A stretch of DNA of 64,000 nt from Enterococcus avium ATCC 14025 (GCF_000406965.1 NZ_KE136363.1:201424-265423); one strand, 5' to 3'; counted from the stretch's first letter, positions 33,135-42,632 are shown. Numbers and translations: made by a program. Notes: a model not told the origin generated them from the letters alone.

Positions 33135-33625
33135 CCGCGATAAAATAGTAATGTGAAATAGTATAGATGCGGCTAGCAAGCAACACAACAAAATGTAGAG
33201 AAGCTGGACGAAAAGTCCTGACACCTTGAAGAAAATGTGCTTAGCCTAGTCGTTGATATAAAGAGTTATCTTAAATTTTTGTAGGCTACTCACATAACCT
33301 ACAAGAATAGAAGGAGGTGAACAGCTTCTTTCGAGTCAATTGTTTTTAGGCGGCACACCAAAAAAAGTCAGCATGAATGTTGTAGCCAGTGAAAGGAAGT
33401 GAGTAGCTCCTCTTCCTTTAAAGTTCATGTGCCGCCGATTATTATGTCACTGTGGCGGAAGTAGAAGACGCATATAGGTTGAATTATCGGTGGTGCCATC
33501 ATTATGAATGGTTTCGAGAGGTGAGAGACCTCTAGGGTTGGTAGTAGAATCCGCAACAAGCCGAGCTGAAACTACCGTGAGTGGGGCAGTACCACTCCAG
33601 TGACTTAGCAAATGAGTTTTCGCGG
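33135..33625 (+). ncRNA. Large structured noncoding RNA candidate in the late leader
   Basis: About 490 nt with no plausible gene. A terminal helix closes it: CCGCGA (33135-33140) with TCGCGG (33620-33625), extended by A-T pairs. Internal helices: GGCTA/TAGCC (33171/33242); TTGTAGG/CCTACAA (33279/33298); AGAAG/CTTCT (33309/33325); GGCGGCACA/TGTGCCGCC (33349/33428) enclosing AAAGGAAG/CTTCCTTT (33392/33412); and GTCACTG/CAGTGAC (33446/33598), which encloses ATCATT/AATGGT (33498), AGAGGT/ACCTCT (33517), GGTAGT/ACTACC (33540) and GAGTGG/CCACTC (33579). The loops at 33286-33292 (CTACTCA) and 33400-33406 (TGAGTAG) are complementary. Size, prophage setting and ornateness recall the ROOL and GOLLD classes; I cannot assign it to either by sequence. 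Confidence 0.65.
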
Positions 33626-33660
33626 TTTTAATTGGAAATTAAAAATGAATCTATCTTTTG

Positions 33661-33689
33661 TTTCAACCTACTCAATTTACTGTTAAAAT
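33661..33689 (+). promoter_or_regulatory. Promoter of the trypsin-like protease gene
   Basis: TAAAAT at 33684-33689 with TGT before it (extended -10), and a weak -35 TTTCAA at 33661 spaced 17. GAAGGAGAG follows at 33696-33704. Confidence 0.55.
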
Positions 33690-33714
33690 TTATCTGAAGG
33701 AGAGTGAGTAGTAA

Positions 33715-34506
33715 ATGGAGATTACTGAACGACTAGTCTCATGTACAGTTAGATTACAAACTGAATCGAGTGTTGGAACGGGCTTCTTTTATCGAATGTG
33801 TGTCAGTGAAAACGGTGACTTTAAACCTGTTATTGTTACAAATAGACATGTGTTGGAAGGAGCAGATAAATTAACTATCCAATTGCGTTGTGAAAAAGAC
33901 GGCGAATTCGTTCTCAAAGAATTTCCGATAGTTTCTTTGAGAGGGAATGTAATTTTTCACCCGGATAGGGAAATTGATTTAGCTGTATTTCCAATGCCGG
34001 GTTTATTCAATATAGCCAAGCAAGTAATGGGACTCCATCCTCAGATAGTTTTTGTTAACGAAGAGGATATTCCAACTGATGAGGAAGTTAAAAGACTTAG
34101 TGCGATTGAAGAAGTAATAGTTATTGGATACCCAAATGGGCTTTGGGATCAAATAAATGCCAGACCATTAGTTAGAAAAGGAATTACTGCATCTGATTAT
34201 AAGTTGGATTATGATGGTAAACCCTTGTTCATAATCGATTGTTCGATCTTTCCCGGTTCAAGTGGTTCACCGGTTTTTCTATTCGATAAAGGGACACAAT
34301 TTAATGGAAATGATGTTATATTAGGCGGGTTAAGAGTTAAATTCCTAGGTATAAACTCAAGTGTATTTATTCAAAATCTTGAAGGTGAAATTGTCGAAAA
34401 GCAAGTTCCTACTAATTTAGGCACAGTTGCTAGATTGCCGATTGGGTTGGGAATAATTATTAAAGCGAACCAATTAAAAGTGATGGAACAATTACTGCCA
34501 GATTAA
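33715..34506 (+). CDS. Trypsin-like serine protease, cytoplasmic
   Basis: 263 residues without signal peptide. The full triad is visible: His45 in VIVTNRHVLEG, Asp88 in DREIDLAV and Ser183 in FPGSSGSPVF. The fold order is that of chymotrypsin/HtrA-like proteases without a PDZ domain. It lies between the structured leader and the terminase genes, a place usually holding an HNH nuclease, and has its own promoter and terminator, so it is a moron. Roles such as prohead processing, defence or anti-defence are open. Confidence 0.85.
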   Translation: MEITERLVSCTVRLQTESSVGTGFFYRMCVSENGDFKPVIVTNRHVLEGADKLTIQLRCEKDGEFVLKEFPIVSLRGNVIFHPDREIDLAVFPMPGLFNIAKQVMGLHPQIVFVNEEDIPTDEEVKRLSAIEEVIVIGYPNGLWDQINARPLVRKGITASDYKLDYDGKPLFIIDCSIFPGSSGSPVFLFDKGTQFNGNDVILGGLRVKFLGINSSVFIQNLEGEIVEKQVPTNLGTVARLPIGLGIIIKANQLKVMEQLLPD

Positions 34507-34524
34507 ATTAGATCAGAAAAAAGA

Positions 34525-34550
34525 GATCACCAATTAAGTGGTCTTTTTTT
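34525..34550 (+). terminator. Intrinsic terminator after the protease gene
   Basis: GATCAC (34525-34530) pairs with GTGGTC (34538-34543), one G-T pair, followed by seven T residues. Confidence 0.7.
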
Positions 34551-34571
34551 ATTTTTCCAGGAGGTGAAATT

Positions 34572-34994
34572 ATGCCTGTTTTAGAAAATGCAAGACATGA
34601 AAAGTTCGTTCAATGCCTAATTTCAGGCATGACACAAAGGAAATCTTATAGGGAAGCTTTCGCATCTTCTAAGCGATGGAAAGATGCTACTGTAGATAAT
34701 AAAGCTAGCGCCTTGTTCAGAGAAAATGAGGTTTTGGCTAGGTATAAGGAACTTCAAGAAGAAGCTCAAGACGAGGCTATTATGACCCGAAAAGAACGTA
34801 TGGTGAAGCTTTCTGAGATTGCTAGTGATGATGAGTATCCAGGGGATCAGATTCGAGCGATTGATACTTTGAACAAAATGGATGGAATATATACTAAGAA
34901 ATTAGAGTTATCCGGTGAAGTGAAAGCAAAAAATCCATATGCTGAACTAAGCACTGAAGAATTGAGGCGATTAGCCTATGAACAAGATGGTTGA
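34572..34994 (+). CDS. terS: Terminase small subunit
   Basis: 140 residues. ENARHEKFVQCLISGMTQRKSYREAF is the Terminase_2 N-terminal HTH; a helical oligomerisation core follows. It recognises phage DNA for packaging. AGGAGGTG precedes the ATG; its end overlaps terL. Confidence 0.88.
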   Translation: MPVLENARHEKFVQCLISGMTQRKSYREAFASSKRWKDATVDNKASALFRENEVLARYKELQEEAQDEAIMTRKERMVKLSEIASDDEYPGDQIRAIDTLNKMDGIYTKKLELSGEVKAKNPYAELSTEELRRLAYEQDG

Positions 34995-36426
34995 GCTTGA
35001 GGTAATTAGAAAAGAATCATTAAAGGAGTTGGCTAGGAGAAATTTCGCTGACTTCTTTTTCTATACTCACGGCTGCACATTTAAACCATTACGACACCAG
35101 TTATATATATCGCCTTATTTGGATCGTATAGCAAATAGAGAGCGGTTATTTATCATAGTGGAGTTACCACCGCAACATGGTAAATCTACTTTTATCACAG
35201 AGACTTTCCCGGCTTTTTTTTTATGCAAGAATCCGGATAAATTGGCGATGGTTGTTTCATATTCAGAGGAACTCTACAAAAAGTTCGGACGAAAAAACCG
35301 AGAAAAATTTCGTTTATACAGTGATGAACTATTCGATTTGAAACTTAGTTCTGAGACAGCGAGTGTTTCTGAATGGGGTATTGATAATCATTTAGGTCAG
35401 CTATACAGCACATCTATCTTAGGTGGCGCAACTGGCCGTGGCTCTGATCTATTGATAATTGATGATCCTGTAAAAAACAGGGCTGAAGCAGAAAGTAAGA
35501 CAATGCGAGATAAAATTTATTCTGAATGGCGGGATACGTTTTATTCTCGCTTATCAGCAAATGGTTCTGTAATTATTATTATGACTCGTTGGCATGAAGA
35601 TGATTTAGCGGGTCGTTTATTAAAAGAAAAAACATTACCTTGGATCGAAATCAAAATACCAGCGATTGCGGAGGAAAAGGACTTGCTTGGTCGTGAAGTT
35701 GGTGAAGCTTTAGCTCCTGAAATAGGAAAAGATGAAGAGTGGGCGGCGCAAACAAAAGCGGTAACTGGATCTCGTGGGTGGGCTTCTCTTTACCAACAGC
35801 GCCCAACACCAGCTGGCGGCGATATCTTCAAACGGTCGTGGGCGAAGTATTATGTACCATCCATTGAAATGAAAGTACGATTAGGACTAGGCGATGATGT
35901 AAAAGTCATGCCTAGTTCTTTTTCTCAGCAAGCCCAATCGTGGGATTGTACTTTTAAAGACAAGAACACTTCTGACTTTGTTGCCGGACACGTATGGGCA
36001 CGTGATGAAGCAGATTACTATTTGTTGGATCGACATCATGAACGAATGGGTATTGTTGAAACTATGAGAGCTATTCAGTCTATGGCAAATCGTTGGCCTG
36101 ACGCAAAAGCAAAATATGTTGAGGATAAAGCAAATGGTTCTGCCGTCATTGAAATGCTACAGAAAAAGATACCTGGAATGGTTGCAGTGAATCCGCAAGG
36201 TGGGAAAGAAGTCAGAGCTCAGGCTGTGGCCCCATTTTGGGAATCGGGAAATGTCTACGTACCACATCCGCTTTGGAAATCATGGGCGGATGAAGTTCTA
36301 GATGAGTTAGAAGCTTTTCCGAACGGAGCACACGATGATGATATTGACGCAATGTCTCAAGCGTTAGTGAAGATGGATAACAAACAAACAAGAAAACGGA
36401 GAACAAATAGAAAAACAGCATTTTAG
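34978..36426 (+). CDS. terL: Terminase large subunit
   Basis: 482 residues. ATPase: Walker A ELPPQHGKST (about 62-71) and Walker B LLIIDDPV (about 160). The C-terminal RNase H-like nuclease starts AQSWDCTFKDKNTSDFVAG and continues to HDDDIDAMSQAL. It powers DNA packaging and cuts genome ends. ATG 34978 overlaps terS; ATG 34987 is an alternative. Confidence 0.93.
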   Translation: MNKMVELEVIRKESLKELARRNFADFFFYTHGCTFKPLRHQLYISPYLDRIANRERLFIIVELPPQHGKSTFITETFPAFFLCKNPDKLAMVVSYSEELYKKFGRKNREKFRLYSDELFDLKLSSETASVSEWGIDNHLGQLYSTSILGGATGRGSDLLIIDDPVKNRAEAESKTMRDKIYSEWRDTFYSRLSANGSVIIIMTRWHEDDLAGRLLKEKTLPWIEIKIPAIAEEKDLLGREVGEALAPEIGKDEEWAAQTKAVTGSRGWASLYQQRPTPAGGDIFKRSWAKYYVPSIEMKVRLGLGDDVKVMPSSFSQQAQSWDCTFKDKNTSDFVAGHVWARDEADYYLLDRHHERMGIVETMRAIQSMANRWPDAKAKYVEDKANGSAVIEMLQKKIPGMVAVNPQGGKEVRAQAVAPFWESGNVYVPHPLWKSWADEVLDELEAFPNGAHDDDIDAMSQALVKMDNKQTRKRRTNRKTAF

Positions 36427-36436
36427 GAGGTGGAGT

Positions 36437-37960
36437 ATGACATCGAGAATTATTAGCGGCGGTAAAAGTGGGAATATTCCAATTAAAAAACAAGATATCA
36501 AGATTCAGAAAAAGAGAAGTCTGACATATAAAATGTCTGGTGGCAGAGAACAAATTAGAGACTTAACTTTGTTGAATCCGCCTTTCGATTTATCTGTGCT
36601 TCGTTCTATAACCGATTTGTCAGATATCCTCAATCAGTCTATTGAGGCATACAAAACAAACGTAGTTGGCTTTGGGATGGGGATTCGTTACAAAGTAGAA
36701 GATTTAGAAGAAACCCCAGAAATGAAAGCTGAATGGAATCAACTTGAACTGTTGGTGAAAGAACTTTGCTACGAAAGACCTGCTAAAGAAGTAATTGAAG
36801 AGGTCATTCGTCACGTGGAAGAGTGTGGGAATGGATTTTTAGAGGTAATTCGAAACGGTAAAGGCGAGGTCGTTGGTATTGATTCGATTAAGCCGGAGTA
36901 TATGTCCGTTACAAAACTGAATAGAGTGGTAAACGAAAACGGACAGGATATCAAGGTCCGTTATTTTTGTTTTCGAGATCCACTAATGGACTCTGGAGTC
37001 GAGAGTGGCACTTGGTACAAGACCTTTGGTGATCCAACACCGTTAAATGTGAATAGTTCGGTCGGAAAAGAGGGTGCAGGAACTGCAACTGAAGTCATTC
37101 ATCTTAAGAACGGTGACTTCCAAGACCCATATGGCATTCCCCGTTGGATTGGCGCGTTGATAAAGGTGATTGGCAATCGAAAAGCGGATGAATTAAATTA
37201 TCGATATTTTACGCAAGGTCGGCATATTCCACTAGCAATTACATTAGAAAATGCGCAATTGACAGCTGAATCAGAAGCGACACTTCAATCCTATGCGAAT
37301 GCAATAGGTGGAGAGGAAAATCAGCACAAGTTTCTTTTACTAGAAGCTGAGAAAGTAACACCAGCTGATGCGATGCTTGGCGAAGATGATAAATATAAGC
37401 CAGCCATCCGAATTGAGAAGTTAGCTGATATTTTACAGAAGGACGCGTTGTTTCTTGAATATGACAAAAATGTGATTGATTCTATATTAGGATCATTTAG
37501 ACTGCCCCCAATCTATGTTGCAAGATCAAGTGATTATACTCGTGCTACAGCTGAGACGGCTAAAGAATTAACTGAAGAGCAAGTTTTTCAGCCTTTACGT
37601 GAATCCTATGAGGCTAGAATGAACTCCCTGTTTCGAGAATATGAATTCCAATATGTAGAAATCTTCTTTAAGACTTCAAACATTGTCAAAATGGATGACA
37701 TCAAAGCGATTCTTGAGCCCGCTATTGAGGCAAAAGCAGTTGCTCCGAATGATTTACGAGATGTTGTCGGTAAGGTCTTAAACAAGCCGCTAGAGCCGTT
37801 TGACGGTGATGAATACAACAAACCAATCATTACAAATAGCCAAGGAAATGCAATTAACTCTCTTACAGGAGAGGTTGATCTCGAAAAAGCTTACGGTAAG
37901 TCTGAAACAAGTGAACTAGCAGCAACTTTGCGACGCTTGATTAAAGAGGTGAGGTCCTAA
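36437..37960 (+). CDS. Phage portal protein, PBSX-like
   Basis: 507 residues. LRSITDLSDILNQSIEAYKTNVVGFG and the clip/stem region with SILGSFRLPPIYVARSSDYTRATAETA match PBSX-type portals. Forms the dodecameric DNA entry ring. GGAGGTGG precedes the ATG. Confidence 0.87.
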   Translation: MTSRIISGGKSGNIPIKKQDIKIQKKRSLTYKMSGGREQIRDLTLLNPPFDLSVLRSITDLSDILNQSIEAYKTNVVGFGMGIRYKVEDLEETPEMKAEWNQLELLVKELCYERPAKEVIEEVIRHVEECGNGFLEVIRNGKGEVVGIDSIKPEYMSVTKLNRVVNENGQDIKVRYFCFRDPLMDSGVESGTWYKTFGDPTPLNVNSSVGKEGAGTATEVIHLKNGDFQDPYGIPRWIGALIKVIGNRKADELNYRYFTQGRHIPLAITLENAQLTAESEATLQSYANAIGGEENQHKFLLLEAEKVTPADAMLGEDDKYKPAIRIEKLADILQKDALFLEYDKNVIDSILGSFRLPPIYVARSSDYTRATAETAKELTEEQVFQPLRESYEARMNSLFREYEFQYVEIFFKTSNIVKMDDIKAILEPAIEAKAVAPNDLRDVVGKVLNKPLEPFDGDEYNKPIITNSQGNAINSLTGEVDLEKAYGKSETSELAATLRRLIKEVRS

Positions 37961-37961
37961 G

Positions 37962-38828
37962 ATGGATGATTCTCAAATGATAGAGTTGGCTTTTCTTATC
38001 AAAGAAGAAGAGGACAAGGAACTACAGAAGTTACTGGAAAATGCAGAGTATCAGTTTATTGATTTACTCATGAAATACATTCTGTTGATAGAAACTAAGA
38101 TCGAAGATGCCTTTCAGACGGAATACGAGGAACTGCAAAATATAGTTGATAAGCTGATCCAGAAATTCAAGAAGAAGCCGCCAACCGAAAAACAACTAAA
38201 GCGAGCAATGAAGAAGCGCTCTTTTGATTCGACGATGACAAATGACATCGTTCCTGAATTAGAAGCGGCGTTTTTTGCGTTACTAGAAGCATTCAAAAAG
38301 CAATACGGCAGTGAGTTACCTTTTGATGCAAACTCAGAAGCCTATAAAGAACTGAAAAATTGGTTAAAGGATTTGCCCAATGAACTGCGTGAAACAACGG
38401 AAAGCGCGGTTAGTCGTGAACTCGATAAATATTACGAAAAAGACGACGAGGAGAAAAAGGAAGGTATTTCTTTAGCGGAACTGGCAGTTTTCGGATATGT
38501 CCGCGCTCGATTGATCGCCATCCTTGAAATAACTCGGATGTATAGCGGTTCTCAATACGAAGCGATGATGCTAAACCGTCATGTGATTGGAAGTACGTGG
38601 CGGCATGCTGATGGTGTTAAGGAGCCACGATCGGCACATGTATCCGCTGATGGAATGACGGCGGCCAAAGGGGAGTTTTTCTATATCAATGGCACATTCA
38701 TTCGATATCCGCGTGATCCATTAGCGCCAATTAAGGAAACCATCTATTGTCACTGTTGGCTTGATCCGATTTTCGATCGTTCAAAAAATGAAATTGAATA
38801 TGAGATTGAAAAACCGCCAGTAGATTAA
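37962..38828 (+). CDS. Phage minor head protein (Mu F/SPP1 gp7-like)
   Basis: 288 residues: a long helical N-terminus and a C-terminal domain with WRHADGVKEPRSAHVSADGMTA, then GEFFYINGTFIRYPRDPLAPIKETIYCHC, the Mu F-type signature with conserved His and CHC. Usually a minor capsid or ejection protein. Starts one base after the portal stop. Confidence 0.82.
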   Translation: MDDSQMIELAFLIKEEEDKELQKLLENAEYQFIDLLMKYILLIETKIEDAFQTEYEELQNIVDKLIQKFKKKPPTEKQLKRAMKKRSFDSTMTNDIVPELEAAFFALLEAFKKQYGSELPFDANSEAYKELKNWLKDLPNELRETTESAVSRELDKYYEKDDEEKKEGISLAELAVFGYVRARLIAILEITRMYSGSQYEAMMLNRHVIGSTWRHADGVKEPRSAHVSADGMTAAKGEFFYINGTFIRYPRDPLAPIKETIYCHCWLDPIFDRSKNEIEYEIEKPPVD

Positions 38829-38841
38829 AGGAGTGAAAGAT

Positions 38842-39015
38842 ATGGAAAACCAAGAAAACTGTAGTAACTTTCGACAGATGACGTTAACTAGCTTGTTATT
38901 ACTGTTCCATAAGACTCATTTGAATTTACTTGATTATGAGAGAAAGCCTCCTGATGAATCGAATAAAGAAGACGATCGGCAGTCTTTGCCAGAAAGGACA
39001 GGTGATCCGGCTTGA
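38842..39015 (+). CDS. Small hypothetical head-region protein
   Basis: 57 residues, MENQENCSNFRQMTLTSLLL then a charged tail. AAAGGAG at good distance from ATG 38842 supports translation. Not recognised. Confidence 0.55.
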   Translation: MENQENCSNFRQMTLTSLLLLFHKTHLNLLDYERKPPDESNKEDDRQSLPERTGDPA

Positions 39016-39058
39016 AGCCATATCTAATGAATCGAGAACAGCGAAAGGTGGTGATAAA

Positions 39059-40141
39059 ATGCGAAAACTAGAAAATGTAAAAGTAACACACGTGTCTTAC
39101 GTTGACAAAGCGGCGAATAAGAAATCATTTTTCCTGACAAAAGCGGAAGGCAAACCGACATTTGAAACGGCTGTCAAGCTCGTGACGAAAGCTGACGACC
39201 CGCAAAAGCTTGTATATGGTGTTGTTTATGAACCTGAAACAGAAGATGCTCACGGCGATTATATGGATGCTGAGACGATCGAAAAAGCGGCACATAGCTT
39301 TATGGAAGACTACCAACAAATTGATAAGCAGCATGATTTTACCACTAGTGCTGGTAAAGTTGTTGAAAGCTATGTAGCGCCTGTCGAAATGACAATTAAC
39401 GACACAACGATCACTAAGGGAACATGGGTACTCGTAACAAAAGCGACAGACGAAATGTGGGAAGATATTCAAAAAGGAGAATTCACAGGATATTCACTCG
39501 CTGGAACTGCAGAGGTTGAAGAAATCAAAAAACAGACGAAAAACAATTTCAATCGAAGGAAGACTTTCCGAGATGTGAACGCGGCTATCGAAGCTTTCCA
39601 ATCTGCTGCATGGTCCATATTAGACAACTATTCGTCCGATGATGCAGATAAAGTTGCAGAAATTCAAAAAGAGGTAAGTGAATTATCCGAATTAATCGGA
39701 ACCATACAAACAACTAAAGCAGTAACAAAGCAGGGCGTGGTTAATGGGATCAAGTCCTTTTTTAGTACGAAAAAATCAAAGGAGGAACACGAGATGACAG
39801 AAGAAGAATTAAAAAAAGCATTAGGTGAAGCTCTAAATCCAATCACAGAGCGCCTTCAGAAATTAGAAGACGCTAAAAATGGTGAAGGCGAGCTTACTGA
39901 TGAAGAGAAGAAGAAAAAGGAAGAAGAGGCTGCTGCTAAGAAAAAGGTGAAAAAAGAAGCATTTACTGCTGAAGACATCACTAAAGCAGTTCAAGAAGCG
40001 GTAGCTCCTTTGAATGAAAAGGTTGAGACGCTTGAAAAAGCTCGTTTCAGTAACAATCAAGAACAAAATTACACAGAACAGATTGAGAAAGAAGAAGATG
40101 TTTTCGGAAGTCTATTCTCAGTAAAAGGAGGAAATGAATAA
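39059..40141 (+). CDS. XkdF-like prohead protease fused to a scaffold-type coiled coil
   Basis: 360 residues from ATG 39059 (AAAGGTGG upstream; the open frame extends further but begins without a ribosome site). The N-terminal part (LVYGVVYEPETEDAHGDYMDAETIEKAAH, then DKQHDF and GEFTGYSLAG) is the XkdF/S78-like protease with His and Ser. The C-terminal third is a Glu/Lys coiled coil like a scaffold. A self-processing protease-scaffold is likely. Its stop shares one base with the capsid start. Confidence 0.82.
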   Translation: MRKLENVKVTHVSYVDKAANKKSFFLTKAEGKPTFETAVKLVTKADDPQKLVYGVVYEPETEDAHGDYMDAETIEKAAHSFMEDYQQIDKQHDFTTSAGKVVESYVAPVEMTINDTTITKGTWVLVTKATDEMWEDIQKGEFTGYSLAGTAEVEEIKKQTKNNFNRRKTFRDVNAAIEAFQSAAWSILDNYSSDDADKVAEIQKEVSELSELIGTIQTTKAVTKQGVVNGIKSFFSTKKSKEEHEMTEEELKKALGEALNPITERLQKLEDAKNGEGELTDEEKKKKEEEAAAKKKVKKEAFTAEDITKAVQEAVAPLNEKVETLEKARFSNNQEQNYTEQIEKEEDVFGSLFSVKGGNE

Positions 40142-41091
40142 TGGCAAGTAACCAATCAATTATTGAAAAAGCAACGATGACATTAAGTGATTTAGCAGCT
40201 GGCGGATTAATGAATCCTATGCAATTCAAAAAGTTTTATCAAATGCTGATTGATCAGCCAACGATCATTAATGAAGCACGAACTGTCCCAATGACGTCAG
40301 ATGCGATGAAAATTGAAAAAATCGGATTCGGTCAACGTATCTTACATCCTGGAGTTGAAGCAACAGCTTTAGATGCTAGCAAGCGATCAAAACCAACGAC
40401 AGGTAAAATCGAATTGAATGCAAAAGAAGTGATTGCTGAAGTAAATATTTCTTACGATACGTTGGAAAACAACATCGAAGGGGGAAATTTGCACAATACG
40501 ATTATCAGTATGATTGCAGAACGTGCTTCTTTGGATGTTGAAGAGCTAATTGTCAATGGAGATAAAACTTCTTCTGATCCATACTTAGCATTGTTGGATG
40601 GATTACGAAAACAAGCAACTTCACATATTGTCGATCACGACGGCGGAGACTTTAAACGTCCGCTATTGAAAAAGCTTTATGGTTCTGTACCTGCTAAGTA
40701 TTTACGAAACCCAGCTGATTTCCGATACTATATGAGTCATGTTAATGAATTAAACTGGCGTGATGAAATTGCCAATCGTAATACCGGACTTGGTGATACG
40801 ACTTTAACGGGAACAAATCGTCCTGCTGCATATGGAGTACCTACTAAAGGGATTGCGATGCTGCAGCCTTACGACGCTACAGTAAGCGGAGGAGCTGAAA
40901 AAGTATCGGACTTATTACTAACTCACCCAAAAAATATTGTATTAGGTGTCTCTCGTAATGTTCGATTGGAATTCGATAAAGACATCCGTTCTCGGACGTT
41001 CATTATAGTATTAACGATGAAACTAGATACTAAATTTGAAGAAGAAGACGCAGTGGCAAAAGCTATCAATGTAAAACACGAAATTATCTAG
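40141..41091 (+). CDS. Major capsid protein (HK97-fold, XkdG-like)
   Basis: 316 residues directly after the protease/scaffold. N-arm ATMTLSDLAAGGLMNPMQFKKF, then KIEKIGFGQRILHPG and ELNAKEVIAEVNISYDTLENNIEGGN, as in XkdG-type capsids. AGGAGG upstream. Confidence 0.85.
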   Translation: MASNQSIIEKATMTLSDLAAGGLMNPMQFKKFYQMLIDQPTIINEARTVPMTSDAMKIEKIGFGQRILHPGVEATALDASKRSKPTTGKIELNAKEVIAEVNISYDTLENNIEGGNLHNTIISMIAERASLDVEELIVNGDKTSSDPYLALLDGLRKQATSHIVDHDGGDFKRPLLKKLYGSVPAKYLRNPADFRYYMSHVNELNWRDEIANRNTGLGDTTLTGTNRPAAYGVPTKGIAMLQPYDATVSGGAEKVSDLLLTHPKNIVLGVSRNVRLEFDKDIRSRTFIIVLTMKLDTKFEEEDAVAKAINVKHEII

Positions 41092-41104
41092 GAGGTCGTT
41101 TTTT

Positions 41105-41425
41105 ATGCTGTATACAGTGAAAAGTGCCGTTGAAGGAAAAGATTATTTCTTTCGTGAAAAACAAATCACATCTTCATCACTAACTGAAATCACAGAAACT
41201 GAAAAGAAGTATTTGGAAACTGTGGATGCATTCAAATTCATTTTTGAGCCAGTCGAACAAGAAGAGGCTTGTAATGATGATAAAACAGAACAATCAGCAG
41301 AAGAAGCTTCCAGCGCAGAGTTTCCAAAAATGATTAGTCGTGGAAACTATCAGTTGTCTAATGGTGAAAGTTTTATCGGAAACAAAAATGATGCTATCGA
41401 AGCTGAAAAAGCATTAGAAAAGTAG
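41105..41425 (+). CDS. Hypothetical head-region protein
   Basis: 106 residues, acidic, between capsid and connector genes; position suggests a minor head or head-fibre protein. AGGAGG upstream. Not recognised. Confidence 0.6.
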   Translation: MLYTVKSAVEGKDYFFREKQITSSSLTEITETEKKYLETVDAFKFIFEPVEQEEACNDDKTEQSAEEASSAEFPKMISRGNYQLSNGESFIGNKNDAIEAEKALEK

Positions 41426-41434
41426 GTGGGCGGT

Positions 41435-41842
41435 ATGGCTCAAGCTTATGTTGACGAAAAGTATTATGAAGAAGTATTCGAGGGAACACCTGTCGAAAAT
41501 GGCAAGTTCTCTCGATTTTCTAAACGTGCAACTGAAATAGTTGACGCGTTGACAGAGTATCAGATTCTCAAAATAGGGTTAGATAAGTTTTCTGAGGATG
41601 TTCAAGAACTGATCAAGAAAGCATGTTGCGCCCAGATCGAGTACTATCAAGTTGAAGGTATTGATGTAGATATAACAGGAACGCCCAAAAGTTCATTAAG
41701 CTATTCCATCGGTGACTATAGCCGATCTGCAAGTGGTGGATCTACTAGCCGACAAGCTGGGAGAGTAGCGCCTTCTTGCTTAATGTTTTTGGAGGGAACA
41801 GGGCTCCTGCGAAAAAGGAGAGTGAGAATCGGTGTTGTTTGA
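41435..41842 (+). CDS. Head-tail connector protein (adaptor)
   Basis: 135 residues from ATG 41435. Helical with QELIKKACCAQIEYYQVEG, the look of gp6/gp15-type adaptors that extend the portal. Assignment rests on position and helical pattern. Confidence 0.65.
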   Translation: MAQAYVDEKYYEEVFEGTPVENGKFSRFSKRATEIVDALTEYQILKIGLDKFSEDVQELIKKACCAQIEYYQVEGIDVDITGTPKSSLSYSIGDYSRSASGGSTSRQAGRVAPSCLMFLEGTGLLRKRRVRIGVV

Positions 41843-42191
41843 TGATTTATTGATTCACACATGCGACCTGACATTGCCTGGAAAAAAGTATGTTGGTGAG
41901 GATAAATGGGGACGCCCTATCTATGAAAAAAATGACCCCGAAACCGTCAAATGCCGATACATGACTAAAAATGTCTATGTAAGAGATTCGTCTGGTGCCG
42001 ATCGAGTAATAGAAATGAGTTTACATCTAACACCCGATACAGCTGTTGATCCGCAAATGACTGTTGAAAATATCAAGGATGACAAAGGAAACCTGCTCAC
42101 GACAGCAAAACTTGAAGTAGACTCTATCACACCTCATCATGATGACCGCACGCTTCATCATTACAAAGTTTTCTTAAAGGGCGCTGAGTAG
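41832..42191 (+). CDS. Head closure (stopper) protein
   Basis: 119 residues, beta-rich (LLIHTCDLTLPGKKYVGEDKWG), overlapping the adaptor gene. Size and order fit the H11/gp16-type stopper. GTG 41832 or TTG 41835 start. Confidence 0.65.
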   Translation: MLFDDLLIHTCDLTLPGKKYVGEDKWGRPIYEKNDPETVKCRYMTKNVYVRDSSGADRVIEMSLHLTPDTAVDPQMTVENIKDDKGNLLTTAKLEVDSITPHHDDRTLHHYKVFLKGAE

Positions 42192-42192
42192 C

Positions 42193-42618
42193 ATGAAGAA
42201 GAAAATGCAGTACAAGTCGAAATTTGCAGCAGTATCGATTTCACTTGATTCCGAGACACTCGGCGGTTCAGGATCGATGAAAGAGGCTAGAAAAGCTTTA
42301 GTATCTGAAATGGCGAAAGAGTGGGCGAAGAGTGCGAAAGAAGTAACGTCTGCTGACAATCACATTGATACTGCAGCGTACATTAACTCGCTCGGATTCA
42401 TTACTCATTATTTGGGTCCAAGCGGTTCCGCTGTTGGTCCGATCATTAATGAATGGGAAGAAACAGGAACTAAAACGACTCTCAAGACTGGTTCAGGTGT
42501 GCCATATGCGATTTATCTCGAAGGTCGTTACAACATTTACGCAAGAGGGCTTGAAAACGGCATGGATCGGATGATCAGTTCTGGTATGGCTGCGATGAAG
42601 AAAGTTTTACGAACATAG
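42193..42618 (+). CDS. HK97 gp10-like tail completion protein
   Basis: 141 residues; basic N-terminus and GPIINEWEETGTKTTLKTGSGVPYAIYLEGRYNIYARGLE. Position between stopper and tail terminator supports a neck role. Confidence 0.65.
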   Translation: MKKKMQYKSKFAAVSISLDSETLGGSGSMKEARKALVSEMAKEWAKSAKEVTSADNHIDTAAYINSLGFITHYLGPSGSAVGPIINEWEETGTKTTLKTGSGVPYAIYLEGRYNIYARGLENGMDRMISSGMAAMKKVLRT

Positions 42619-42632
42619 AAAGGAGTAGCTCG

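Noticed and set aside
33311..33348. AAGGAGGTGAAC in the noncoding leader, looking like a ribosome site and GTG start
   Set aside because: The frame stops after ten codons; it is better explained as part of the structured RNA.
33106..33714. Group I or group II intron
   Set aside because: I found neither the P7/S-type core of group I nor a domain V hairpin of group II, and no interrupted gene.
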